Shown here: positions 32,601 through 44,600 of the stretch, one piece after another
Numbering within the stretch: position 1 is the stretch's first letter
Layout: every line of letters begins with the position of its first letter
Source of the DNA: Mermis nigrescens
Taxonomy: Eukaryota > Nematoda > Enoplea > Mermithida > Mermithidae
Length of the DNA: 64,000 bases
Assembly (NCBI GenBank): GCA_036768485.1
Contig: JAVLUZ010000734.1
Location: 434,001-498,000, forward strand
Direction of reading: 5' to 3'
Translations under genes and position numbers: made by a program
The notes under the pieces: model-generated
What the model was told of the DNA's origin: nothing
Seen by the model: the letters and a program-made list of their open reading frames with translations, nothing else
Database searches by the model: none

Positions 32601-35600
32601 GAAGTGAAATGGTAGTACTGATAAAATGACCTATTTTTGGCCGAAATGGCAAACAAACACCATAAAGTGGTACAGGAGGAAAGCAAGTTCGCCAGAAATA
32701 GAGGGATAAAAAATTCCCTTCTTTGGGTGATCGGAACACGCCTGAGGATGGGGGGTTTAGGGAGTTTAGGACCATAGGTGGGCGGCACCAATATTCTGGG
32801 GGTGCAAGATTTTTCAAAGGTCAAAAAATGGCCTTAAAAATGGTGGTATGGCGAAAAACACCATTTTTCAACGTTTCTCATCGAGCTCTATCCATTGACA
32901 TCAAAAAATTGCGAAATAAACAGGAAAAAATTTCAGAAATTGAATTCTGGGAGAGGGGTATTCTGGTTTCTGGGGGTTATTTTGGTTTCTGGGTGTGCAT
33001 ACCCCTCAAACCCCCAAGCCCAGGTATGTTTAGGACCCCTCGAAAATCTGGTAGACTCTCGAAAAATTGATGGACCCCATATTTTTGGCATGTTTTTTAT
33101 ATCTTTGTCATTTTTACACCATCCAGCCAGACCTCAAGAATTTGGATGCTGCCCATGTATGAATGAGACGACTAACTTTGGGAGAAAATCCCTGTCTTAT
33201 AAAAGTTTTCAGTTCAGCACTCACCCAATGAATTTCCACTCCTTGTAATTAGCTTTGTTAGGCAGGCATACTATATCTTATTTTAATTTGATATGTAATC
33301 AGAAACAGTATTAGTACATAGGTAAATCCAGATGACAAATATGGAGAAAAACTAACGTTATTTTAACTATATTATTTGCCAAAATAAATATCTTTATCGT
33401 TAACGACGTCTCTCAAAAAAGATATCGTTAAAAGCGGCTAAAAACGCGTCGTTAAAGATATTTTTCGTTAAAATATCGTCAACTACAACAACGGTACATC
33501 CGAACCCCAGAATTTGGCTGCTGCATGATAGTCACCCCTCCCTTTAATTTGCCCGTGTATGTGCGCAGGATAATTTTGAATTAAAACCGATCCTGCGAAA
33601 AAAGTATAAATTTACTTAGCATCGAAATTTTCCCAACGGGGTACCGGAATGTTCGGTCCCACTGGTTCTCCATGTGTTGTATACACTATACGGTGGGTTG
33701 TATGTTGGCGAGTAGTTATCACCATCGATCCATCGAAATCCTTCGTTACTGAATCAGGGCTATTCTTCCGTTCAGTCTTTACATAGACTTTAGCTTGATG
33801 GACAGTTTCCTGATTTTCATTCCTCGATATTAGACAGCTATTAAAAATTTGTATAAATAATATGTATCAGATCAGAATAGTATAGAACGATGAACAGTTA
33901 AATTTCTTAAATTTCCGGAATTATACCTTGAAAACTTTTTATACAGAGTAAGTTTGACAGCTAATGTTATTTATGAATCAGTTCACCACAGTTCGGGTGA
34001 TCCAGTTTTTTTTGGTCTTAAATGTGATTATTGCGGAGTCAATCGCCGGAATGTCAGCAGTGCATGTCGACAAAGCTAAGTTAACGACCAGGTAGTGCGA
34101 AGCATACGTGGGCAGCACCAAAATTCTGGAGGGTGCAAGATTTTTCAAAGGTCAAAAAATGGCCTTAAAAATGGTGGTATGGCGAAAAAAACACTTTTTT
34201 CAACGTTTCTCATCGAGCACTATCCATTGGCATCAAAAAATTGCGAAAAAAACAAAAAAATTTTCAACAATTGAATTCTGGGGGGGGTATTTTGATTTCT
34301 GGGGGTATTTTGGTTTCTCTGGGGGGTGCATACCCCCAAACCCTCCACGCCCAGATGTGGTGCCAAGCCGAGCCAAGCCTTCGAGACATGGCTTGTCTCA
34401 TTTTTTTATTTAAATAATTATATTATTTGTTGTGAGATAATTTAACCATGGTCAATTGTCTACCTTTGACGCAATCTATTTATATTTCGCTTCAACTTCG
34501 TTTTTTTTGCTCTGAATTTTCATTTTTCTGCCGCTTTCAAGAGCACTTATGAACAAATAAACTATGTACGATAAAAAGTTAGTTACAAAAACATGACAAT
34601 TTAACCAACTGATGATTGGTGGGAAGCATGCTCCTTGATTAGTAATCGGGAAGCCCAGCTTATTGTATGAAGCACTGCTTTGCTTATAGTTTAGTCACTT
34701 AATCAATCTGTGAAACGAAGTTTAAATTACTTGCAACGTCATATGAAATCTTACTCTTTGAATAATCTGGATAAAATTGCATCCAAAGAGTCTGGATCTG
34801 TCTCCATTAAGTGCCAATACATTTGATCTTGGACTTCTTTAGGGACCTAAAGCGTCGAATGATTACAAGTTATCGTGAAAAAAACAAATAATCCGAGTAT
34901 GCTCACCCAAAATAAAATATCGCACTCTTCAATCATAGTTTGAACAACTCTAATCACATTATCGTTGTCCAATAAACTTTGTGACATCTTCGAAGACGGT
35001 CCGCCTGGTCGTAAAATTGTGGGTCCAAATATCGTGGCCAGGTTCTTCACGTTCATCTTGTTACCCATTATCTTAATGAAGCAATAGAAGAGGATGAAGA
35101 TTTGAAGCATGCAACATGCAATTACGCAGGTAGCTCTGAAACATCTAAGTCCTAAAGACATGACCAAACATGGGCGTGGGGTTTGAAGAGTCAGGATCCC
35201 TCCAAGAATTCGGCGGACTCTCAAAAAAAATCGATAGACCCCAGAATTTAATTTTTGGTGCTATTTTCATCAACTTGGCCCGTCAGAACCCCCCCGAAAT
35301 TAAGCCGCATGCTCGATGACGTTAAACTCTTATTCACCGTTCAACTTGAAGGCAAAGTTAATACGATTCAATCTCTAAATGAATAGACATAATTCAGCAA
35401 TCCAGCATGTTAAAAACATGGTAAGCTGCGTGTTAAAAAATTATACATCAGAATTTTGAGTTGTTGTACAACAAGTATATACATTATGCACATTGGTCTG
35501 ACTTTAACATTACAATTCAGTTTAAGGAAAATCTACGAGTCAAAATTATACATGAGCGTGGAGGCTTTAAGGCAGGTTTGAATTACCTATCCTACCCCCT

Positions 35601-38600
35601 TGTCAATGGATAGATAAAAAAGTAGAAAAATTTTGCTTTAGCTCCAACATAGGTTTTTTGAGCCATTTCTACATTTAAAAATTTGTTGACCCCACCCACT
35701 TAAGACCCTGCTTGTAGTCTCAATTATATTCTAATTTAGACCGCATTCGCCAAAAAATAACCTCATGATTTTCGTACTAGCTCGCTAGGGACCAATGCAG
35801 GAATCACAAGTACATACATAAAATACCTTTGTTCCATCTTCATCTATCTTATCGTCCGAAAAGCACGAAACCTGATTAAGGAATTGCAACAGAACAAGCA
35901 GTGTATCGCTATTGGCAACTGGCAGCAAATAAATCAAATGTCGTAGAGTCTCAACTATCGCCCCATCCGGTAACTCTAATACGAAAAGATGGCATGCTAG
36001 AAGCACTTATTGAATAAAGTCTTGCTAGAGATGGAGTTCAGCCTTGCGTTTTATAGTGTTTATGTCCATTACATACTTGAAATAAATAATAAACACATAT
36101 TTTTTCCATTCGATTTCCCTTTTATATATTTTTCTAAATTGAACTCCTGAGATTTGAGCAGCCAAATCAAACAAGCCTATGAAATATCCCCAAAAGCACA
36201 ACCATTTCCGAGAATATTGTTCAAAATTTAAAATATGGTAGCTTAACTTCAGTGTTTCAACAAGGTCCTTTTGTACATGTACAAAGATGGTTCCCAAAAG
36301 TCTTGTACATTTTGTATATGCAAATTTTTGGGCACTACAGTAGCGATTTTGTTGGGGTAAAACAGGGTTTTTCGACCTTTGGTAGTGTATTCTAGCTAAT
36401 TTCTGTGTTTCTGACGCCAAACATTACTAAAAAATTGCCTGAAAACGGCGCGAAGCGCCGAAAAATATGACATTTTTCATTTTGCATGCAAATTCTGCCA
36501 TTATAAAGAAATATAAGACAGACAATTACTCATCTCGGCGGAAATTTTTAGGGAATTTTATACCTTTTTACAGTTTTTATCTACCCAAAAATCTTTGTAC
36601 ACGTACAAAGACGGCCCCGAAAAATATTTGTGCATTGGGAAAAATCTTTGCCGAATACAAAAAAACCGTGCTTAACTTCAGAATAGAATAAGTAAAATTA
36701 AATTAATTTTAACTTCCTGCTGCTACGAAGCACGGGTACAGCTCCTTGGTGAGCAATGGATCGGGCAAATCGCGGAAGTACTCCTTAAGTAATGTGGCTA
36801 CGTCATGCGGGTATAAGTCCACATCGTCATCCACGAATACCAATTCTTGGCCGGAGTTTAATTCGATCCTCAGTTGTCTGCATCGTTTAGCCGATCCAGC
36901 AATTCGAAAAATCCCGACTGTGTGCATACCTGAAAAAATGAAGCCTTCCTTATGTATGCAAATAAGTCGACATGCGTACCTGAATGCATCAGAGGTAGCT
37001 CGAGTCACTTAATCGAGACCAGTTCCAAAAGTTTAGATATCCCTTTTTACTCAATTTTGCTAGGCATGTATTTGGCCTTCCGAATATAGGGGACCCAACT
37101 TTTTAAGTCAGGCATACCATACCATCAACTACTTGTGAATAGGCAAAAATAATGGTGCTTTTAAGCGTCTCAGCTTCAACCAAAAAACTTGAAAATTTTT
37201 AAAACTTTTAACTAGATTTCAGTCATATTATATTCAAGAAATAGGTTGGTCACATAAATGATTTCTTGACATTATATCAAGCTCAAACCAGCTGATAATT
37301 TGTTCCACTTTTCTAATACTAAATTCTGGTATTACAAAGAAAAGGAATATGGAGAATAAATAATTCTGCGCAAAGCGCCCGAAAATATTGACATAATCCC
37401 TCAAACTTGGGCTGTTTGAAAGACAGAAGTCATACAAAAAACAATAGCGGCGCAAAGCGCCTGAGAAATTTGGGTTCATTAACTCAAAATGTACCAAAAG
37501 GGCGATCTTTCAAATGAGCATCAAGAACTCTTTGGGCACCCTTATAAAAATACTCGTATTTCTAAAATTTTCAGAGGCTAGTCCCCCTTATCCGCCACAG
37601 ATTGTTCGTTACCGATTTTTAAAGAAAGAATGCAGAATTTTCTTCGATTTTAATATATTTTTTCAATGTAACCTCGATGTTCGTTATACAATGTGGGATT
37701 TTAAAAATTGAATGTATGTGAAAATTGAGCTTCAATGATCAGAAGCGTTTAGGAAAAAGAATTCTTTTCAGTTAAGGGTGGGAAACATATTCTGTTTCAC
37801 ATAAGTTTGGGCACAATAGTCAGGAATCAACAGCTTGTGGTAATTATGGATCAATTCAATGCATTTGGCACAATCTGCCAGCTCGCTGTCGGTGAATGTT
37901 TTTAAAATTCATGTCCGCACTCATATTGAAAGTGTCAACGGAAAATCATTTAAAAAAGCAAACCAATGCTAATTATTCTCACCATGCTCTTTCAGATAAT
38001 CTGTACACGTTCGAACAATCCGCGGTACCCGTATTGTTTCATTTTCACAATATTCTTGTTTGCTCAGCGATGAATCAGATTTTGAATTCTTAAAAAGCGT
38101 TTCTTAAGAAAAATAATATCTCCAGAAGAGCAAAGTATGATCAAAAATGATAAGAAGGACAAATTCAAAACATTTTCGATTTTCAAATATTCAACCTTCT
38201 AGAGGTACCAGCCATAGGGGGCGGCACCAAAGTTCTGGGGGTGCAAGATCTTTTCAAACGTCAAAAAATGGCCTTAAAAATAATGGTATGGCGAAAAAAC
38301 ACCATTTTTTAACGTTTCTCATCGAGCACTATCCGTTGGCATAAAAAATTGCGAAAAAATAAAAAATTTTCGAAAATTGAATTCTTGGGGGGTATTTTGG
38401 TTTCCGGGAGAGTGGATACCCCCAAACCCCCCACGCCCAGGTATGGTACCAGCTAAAGATAAAACGTTCACCAAAACTGAAAATTAAGATTCTAATGATT
38501 TTTAAAAGTAGCGTGCGATTGGCAATGCATTGTAATTTCAAAAAACATACCTAATGTACTTATTAGATATCCCGCAGACAGACATATAATTCGTACACGA

Positions 38601-41600
38601 AAAATCCTAGAATAATACTGAACGAGCAGATAATTTTATTGTAATCGCTTTGCTGTCTCATGTACGAGTATCGTTTCACAATTGCAAAAGAGGAGAAACA
38701 AAAATGTGAACAAATTTTTTTACACTTGTCTGTCTCAAATATCTCAGCTGTCCTGATTAGATATCAACTTGAGCTGTGGGTCAGTCAGAGAAAAGATATC
38801 CCCAATTTTCACCTACAGAAATACAATTATTTTAAAAAGTTGCATTAACGTAAAATTATCAGCAAACTATCTTGATTGGAGTCCTAAAGATGATTTGATG
38901 CACTTTTATAGAATTTTCGTTTTTACTTTAGTCATAATTCCGACTATGGACGAAATTCTACCCTGTCTTTTTCATAGTTAGTTAGTACTGTGAAACCCTG
39001 TCCCATTAGCACAATAACTGCCTGTGACAAAAAATGCATATCTCCAGGCACGTAGCTGTGGGGGGACTGGGGGGTCGGACCCCCCCAAAATTCTGAACAA
39101 ACCGGAAAAATAGGACTTTTTACACGTTATTTTGTACTATTTTTGGCTTAGACCCCCCAAAATTGGTGTTGGTCCCCCCCAAAATAAGAGGGCCAGCTAC
39201 GTGCCTGCATATCTCCACGCTGATTCAAGGCAGCACTGACCTTTTGTGGACTTGCAAACACTAATTTTATGCTACGAGCATGAATAGCATATCAGTAGTG
39301 ACTTTCAGTAGCTAGATATGACTGCAATTCAAAAAGAATCAATATGTTTGAATATTTTTGATATTATTGATTCGAAACAATTAATCACCGGCGAAAAGGC
39401 GAATATGCTTTCGTTGCTAAAATATTGTTTTTCTAGGAACGGACTGTCTTCCTGAGAGGTTCCCAGCGAGCTTTTACTGCTTGAGGCCAGTCGAGCCATC
39501 ACTGTGTCGTCGCATGTCTGATCGGATAACGAAACGAGATGAAGCTGATTAATCAGTCTATAAAAAATTGTCAGTTCAAAAATACGTATAAAAACACTTA
39601 AAGAACGCATAAATAAAGTATTAAAAACTTTGACTCGTACTTGATTATAGAATGCGATATAAATTCTAAGAAAGATAATCATTTTATTTGTTCGGTCCTA
39701 TGTACGTGCACAATCAAAAATAATTTTGATTAGGAAGTCTTTTTCAAAATTTGACAGAACCGGTACATTTTGCTTTAATGACATCATTTATTTAACAGCA
39801 GAAATTATAACGACGAATACCGTCGATTATGTGCGAGTATGCTCGAATACATATGTACATGTGCAGCATTAGAATTCTGGGGGCTCAGTCCTGAAAAATG
39901 TTTTAAAAAGTGTCTTTTTTGGGACTAAACCCTCTGGTACGCGTCAAAAACACTATTTTTTGACGTTTAAGAAGGAGCTCGTTCTATCTATAGCATAAAA
40001 ATATAAATTTTGAAAAGAATAGAGTCATTGAACACAAAATATGGTGAAAAAATTATTTAAATAAATTATAAAAAAAATTAAAATATAGTTAAAAAATTAA
40101 AAAATTGAAGAAAAAGCCTTGCTCATGATGTCCAGCGACAGGCTAGAAGGGATAAAGAACTTTATTGGAACCAGAGAGCAGCAGAGCTCGAACGTGCAAG
40201 AGATCTAGGTGACTCGAAGAAACTATTCCAGTTGATGAAGGAAGTTGCAAGAAAGTATTCGCCTCCTATTAGTGATGTCATCATGGACAATAATGGGCAT
40301 CCTTTGTGCTGCCGGGATGATAAACTCAAGCAATGGAAGAACCACTTCGATGTTCTCTTGAATCTACAGCTATTGCCTGCCCCTACAACATTGGTCATCC
40401 CCCAGCCTGCTGCAGCATATACCATAGCCGAAGATCCACCCAGCTCAACAGAGATTGAGAAAGCAGCAAAATGCCTAAAGAGTGGGAAAGCAGCTGGGCC
40501 TGATGAACAACCTCCAGAGCTGTACAAGACTGCTCTGGCACTGCTTCTCCCGCATGTGGTAAACCTATTCAAGGCAATATGGGCACAAGAAAAGATGCCT
40601 GAAGACTGGTGTGAAGCTATTATTATTCCGTTCCATGGGAAAGGGTCTAGGTCATTATGCAGCAACTACAGAGGCATCTCTTTGCTAAATGTAATCTATA
40701 AGATGCTAGAAAGTATCCTTTTAAACCGCCTTCTCTTAGAACGGAACAAAAGGACACGAGAAAATCAAGCTGGTTTCCGCCCAGGGCATAGCTGTATAGA
40801 TCAAATATTTACTTTGAGACAGCTGTTAGAGCTTAGATATAAATTCCGGGAAGATATTCACGTTGCCTTTATCGACTTCAAAGCGGCATTCGACAGCATA
40901 CAACGGGAAAAAATTTGGTTTACTATTAACATCTGATGGCGTACCACCCAAAGTATGCAGAATCATGCAAGCCCTGTACAAAACCACAACCTCTAAGGTT
41001 CGCGCTTATGGTGACCATACATGATCTTGGGGGGTTGGGGGGGTTTTCACCCCCCCAAATATTTTTCACCCCCCCAGAAATGGCGATTTTTCAAAAGTTT
41101 CCTAAACTTACCTGAAAATTGGTTGAAAAAGTGTCTTTTTAAGGGTTTTTGGCTATCTATTTGCTCAAAATGGCCAAATTTTCGGCGCTTCGCGCCATAT
41201 ATTCATGTTTTAAGCGATATATTGGTCAATTTATTCGACTTTTTTCGAAATTTTTTTCATGATTTTATGCTCTAGAAGGATAGAGTATCGTCAGAAACGC
41301 CAAAAAACGATGTTTTTTAACGCATACCAGCCATTTATGGGCCCAAAAAAGGCACTTTAGGTTTTCACCCCCCCCAGAATTCCCATGCTGTGCATATATG
41401 ATCATGACTATAGTGAAAGATTCACGACACAATCTGGAGTACGGCAAGGTGACATCTTATCTCCCCTGCTGTTCAACCTGGGCATGGATTTTATTCTGAA
41501 AAATGCCCTTGACACCAAACCAGGTGGGATCACCTTATACCCTTCAGGGGTACGAATCACCGACTTTACCTTCGCTGATGATGTTGCAATACTAGCAAAC

Positions 41601-44600
41601 TCAGCCAATGACTTGCAAGAAATGATGGATAGCATCATAGCTGAATCTGGAAGAATTGGTCTGCAAATAAATGCTTCTAAGACAAAATATCTGCATGCAG
41701 CCTCCAATGATCCAGCAGACCAAATACATATAGACAACTCTCCAATCGAGAAAGTAGACTGCTTCACATACCTTGGCAGCCAGGTCACAACACCTGGTGG
41801 AGCGTCTGAGGAGATAAAGATCCGTATAAAACGAGCATACAATGTTTTCAATGCTCTTATTAATTTTTGGAAGCGGCGTGATATCCGGCATAAAACCAAA
41901 GTCCGGATTTACTGTGCTACTTTGAGGCCAACACTACTTTACGCTAGCGAAACATGGCCTGTGCTGGAGTCAGACTGTAAAAAGTTGGAAGTTTTTGACC
42001 ATCGTTGTCTGAGGCGCATCTTAGGTATCCACTTCCCGTTATTAGTCACCAATGAAGAGATCCGAAGAAGGTAATGTAATACAAATCTCCAGCCTAGTCA
42101 GACTGAAACGATGGAAATGGTTTGGTTACGTTTTACGAATGCCTGAAAACCGCCTTCCTGGAATAACAATCAGGAGCCTGCCGGAACCCGGATGGAAACG
42201 CCCGCAGGGTGGCGTCAGAAAGACAATGCAGCGATTACTCATGAAAGAAGCTAAGGAACCTTTGGCCCCCTTCAACCTCAGCCAGAAACAATTCACCAAC
42301 AAATGGCTTGAAATTTTATCTACTATAGCGCATCATAGACGCCAGTGGCGCCTGCAGATGGAACAGGATCATCCTGCAGTTACAAGAAAATGAAGATGGC
42401 ATATTCGCTTTCGAATGAAGCCTATAAGCAAGCAAAATATGACGCGGAGCGTCGAAAATTTGACACTTTCTAGCCAAAATATAGCAAAAAACGCATAAAA
42501 ACACATTTTCTAGAATTTTCTTGGGAAATCAACAATTCTGGGAGTCAGCAGCTATTTTGTGGGGTTCGCACTCCGCAGCCATTCTGCGGACATCAACCTC
42601 CCAAACACACCGAGAATACATATGCTTATATATGACTTGCATCCACACATGGGCGTGTGGGGTTTAGGGTATACACCCCCAGAAGTTGAAAAATCCCCCG
42701 CAGATTACTGCATACCCCAGAATTCTATTTCTAGTAACATTTTTTGGCGATTTTTGGCAATTTTTAGCGATTTCACCCAGAATTGTTTGTACTTTAAGAT
42801 TTCCTGCTTGTAAAGACTCCATAGAAACAAATGTGCATTAATTCTTTCAAAACTTTTACGAGGAAATCATGAATATATTAATACTAACCTCGTTTCCGAA
42901 TACGAATCAACATTGAACGTGTCTAACTGTTCCTCGAGCGAAGCGGCGGTTTTGCTAGAAGAGGAATTAGCTTTTAAAATTTCAGAATCGGAAAATTTTT
43001 GTACAGGCTTAGCGTCGAAACGCCTAAAATTTGATCGGTACGACGGAACAAACCCAGAGCACAAAACTTCGTCAGCCGATCGTTTGTGCATTTCCGTCGG
43101 TCTGCGCAATTTGACACCCAACTCGTATTCCACGCACTGAGACAATGGAACTCCGAAAACTTGCTGACTACAACTGGGCGCACTCGTTGAAGCTGGATGT
43201 TACAAATATGGAAGTACTTTGCCGGCGTGTATGTGGGGTCTAGATCTTGACCCCCCAGTAAGATAAGGGAAATTCCATCAAAAAAGGGAAAAATAAGTCC
43301 TACATACATAAACGGGTGTCAAAACAATTTAAAAATTAAGATAATTCATCCTAAAGTTACTCTGAATTGATGAAAGAGAGATCCACAAGCAAATCATGCA
43401 ATTTTTACAACTTGACTAAAATTTATTAGCTACGACAATATTTTCAAATAAAGCCGTATCAACTATTTTTGTTTCCAAGGTAGGGTGACGTCTTTTGTCC
43501 TTTAGCAAAAAAGTACGGAAAGTGAGGAGCTATCACCCCAAACCAGACATGCACTTGGGGAGGGAGTTTGGGGGTCTAGACCATACATGGGCGTGAGGGG
43601 TCTAGGGGAGTCTGGCTGGACCCCCAGAAACCGGCGAACCTCCCAAAATCGATAAAACTCCCAGAATTGAGCTTTTGGTATCATTTTTGGCAATTTTGTT
43701 CCATCGGACCCTTAGGCCTCCAGAATGAAAAAATAGGGAACTTATCGGCAAAAATGGAGCAAATTGAAGGCCTATATGGGTGAAAACTGAAAATATTTTT
43801 CAAAACTTGCTTGAAATTGACCAGAAACTGTTGCATAACGTAGTTTTAACGCTATTTTAGCATTTAGACCAGTTTTTGAGGTCATGCCCAAAAAAGCTAA
43901 ATTTTGGACTCCCTCGAGATCGGCTAACCCTTCCTTCAGATCGACCATGCTGTGCATCTATGCCCCAAACCCGTCAGCACAAATTTAATGGGTTACTTCA
44001 ACACGGAATAGATTTTTTAACAAAAGAATACTTCTCAGCGACTTTTTATGCCGTGCGAGGGAATAGAGCAGAGGAAAATGGCTTTTTGCCATTTTTTCCA
44101 GTTTTGAGAATTACAAGATTTTACAGGCAACAATCTGAACAATAAAACGTTCTTCAGAGATTAATACGGGAAGGGGACAAACTTAGGAGAAAATAGTGGG
44201 TAGTTTAATCCCCTGAATTTGCTATGAGCACTTTTTGATTTGAGAAAAAGCTTCTGATAGAAAGAAATTTGATCGAATTCAAATTGTGTTAAATTAGCTC
44301 ACATTTAGAATCGCTGCTTTTCTTTTTATCCATAATATTGACTGTTTGAGCCTTGCGACGATTATATTTGACACGCTTCTGTCTAAGCGGCAACCCTTCT
44401 GCGAAAAAAATGAAGCTGAATATTATATAAAAGGCTTAGACTAGAAATTAACCACTCTGAATAAACCTTTTGGTCGGACAATTGAACAACCGAGGTTCAC
44501 TTTTTGCAATCGGCTAATTGCCACTCTTCCGATAGCATGATTCTCTACGCTTGACAAAAAAGCTAGCGGTTTTCCGTTTAGGGTTACTTCTCGTCCATCG

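Larger units (their letters stand above)
40093..42396 (+). mobile_element. 5'-truncated non-LTR retrotransposon, three breaks
   Basis: Plus-strand pieces encode a reverse transcriptase with NYRGISLLNVIYKMLES, FIDFKAAFDSI, SGVRQGDILSPLLFNLGMDF and FTFADDVAIL. The C-terminal block LLYASETWPVL ... CLRRILGI ... WKWFGYVLRMPENRLPG is characteristic of RTE/CR1-like elements. Breaks are a one-base shift near 40917, a 385-bp MITE (41016-41400) and a one-base shift near 42072. The endonuclease part is missing. It lies antisense in a RhoGAP intron. Clade not resolved. Confidence 0.85.

Noticed and set aside
31031..34413. Several plus-strand frames of 100-166 codons containing the phrase FSSSTIHWHQKIAKK
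   Set aside because: The same phrase occurs in each because they translate the MITE core. They are transposon sequence, not genes.
40162..41899. Minus-strand open frames of 96-167 codons
   Set aside because: They are antisense to the plus-strand RT pseudogene and show no domain.
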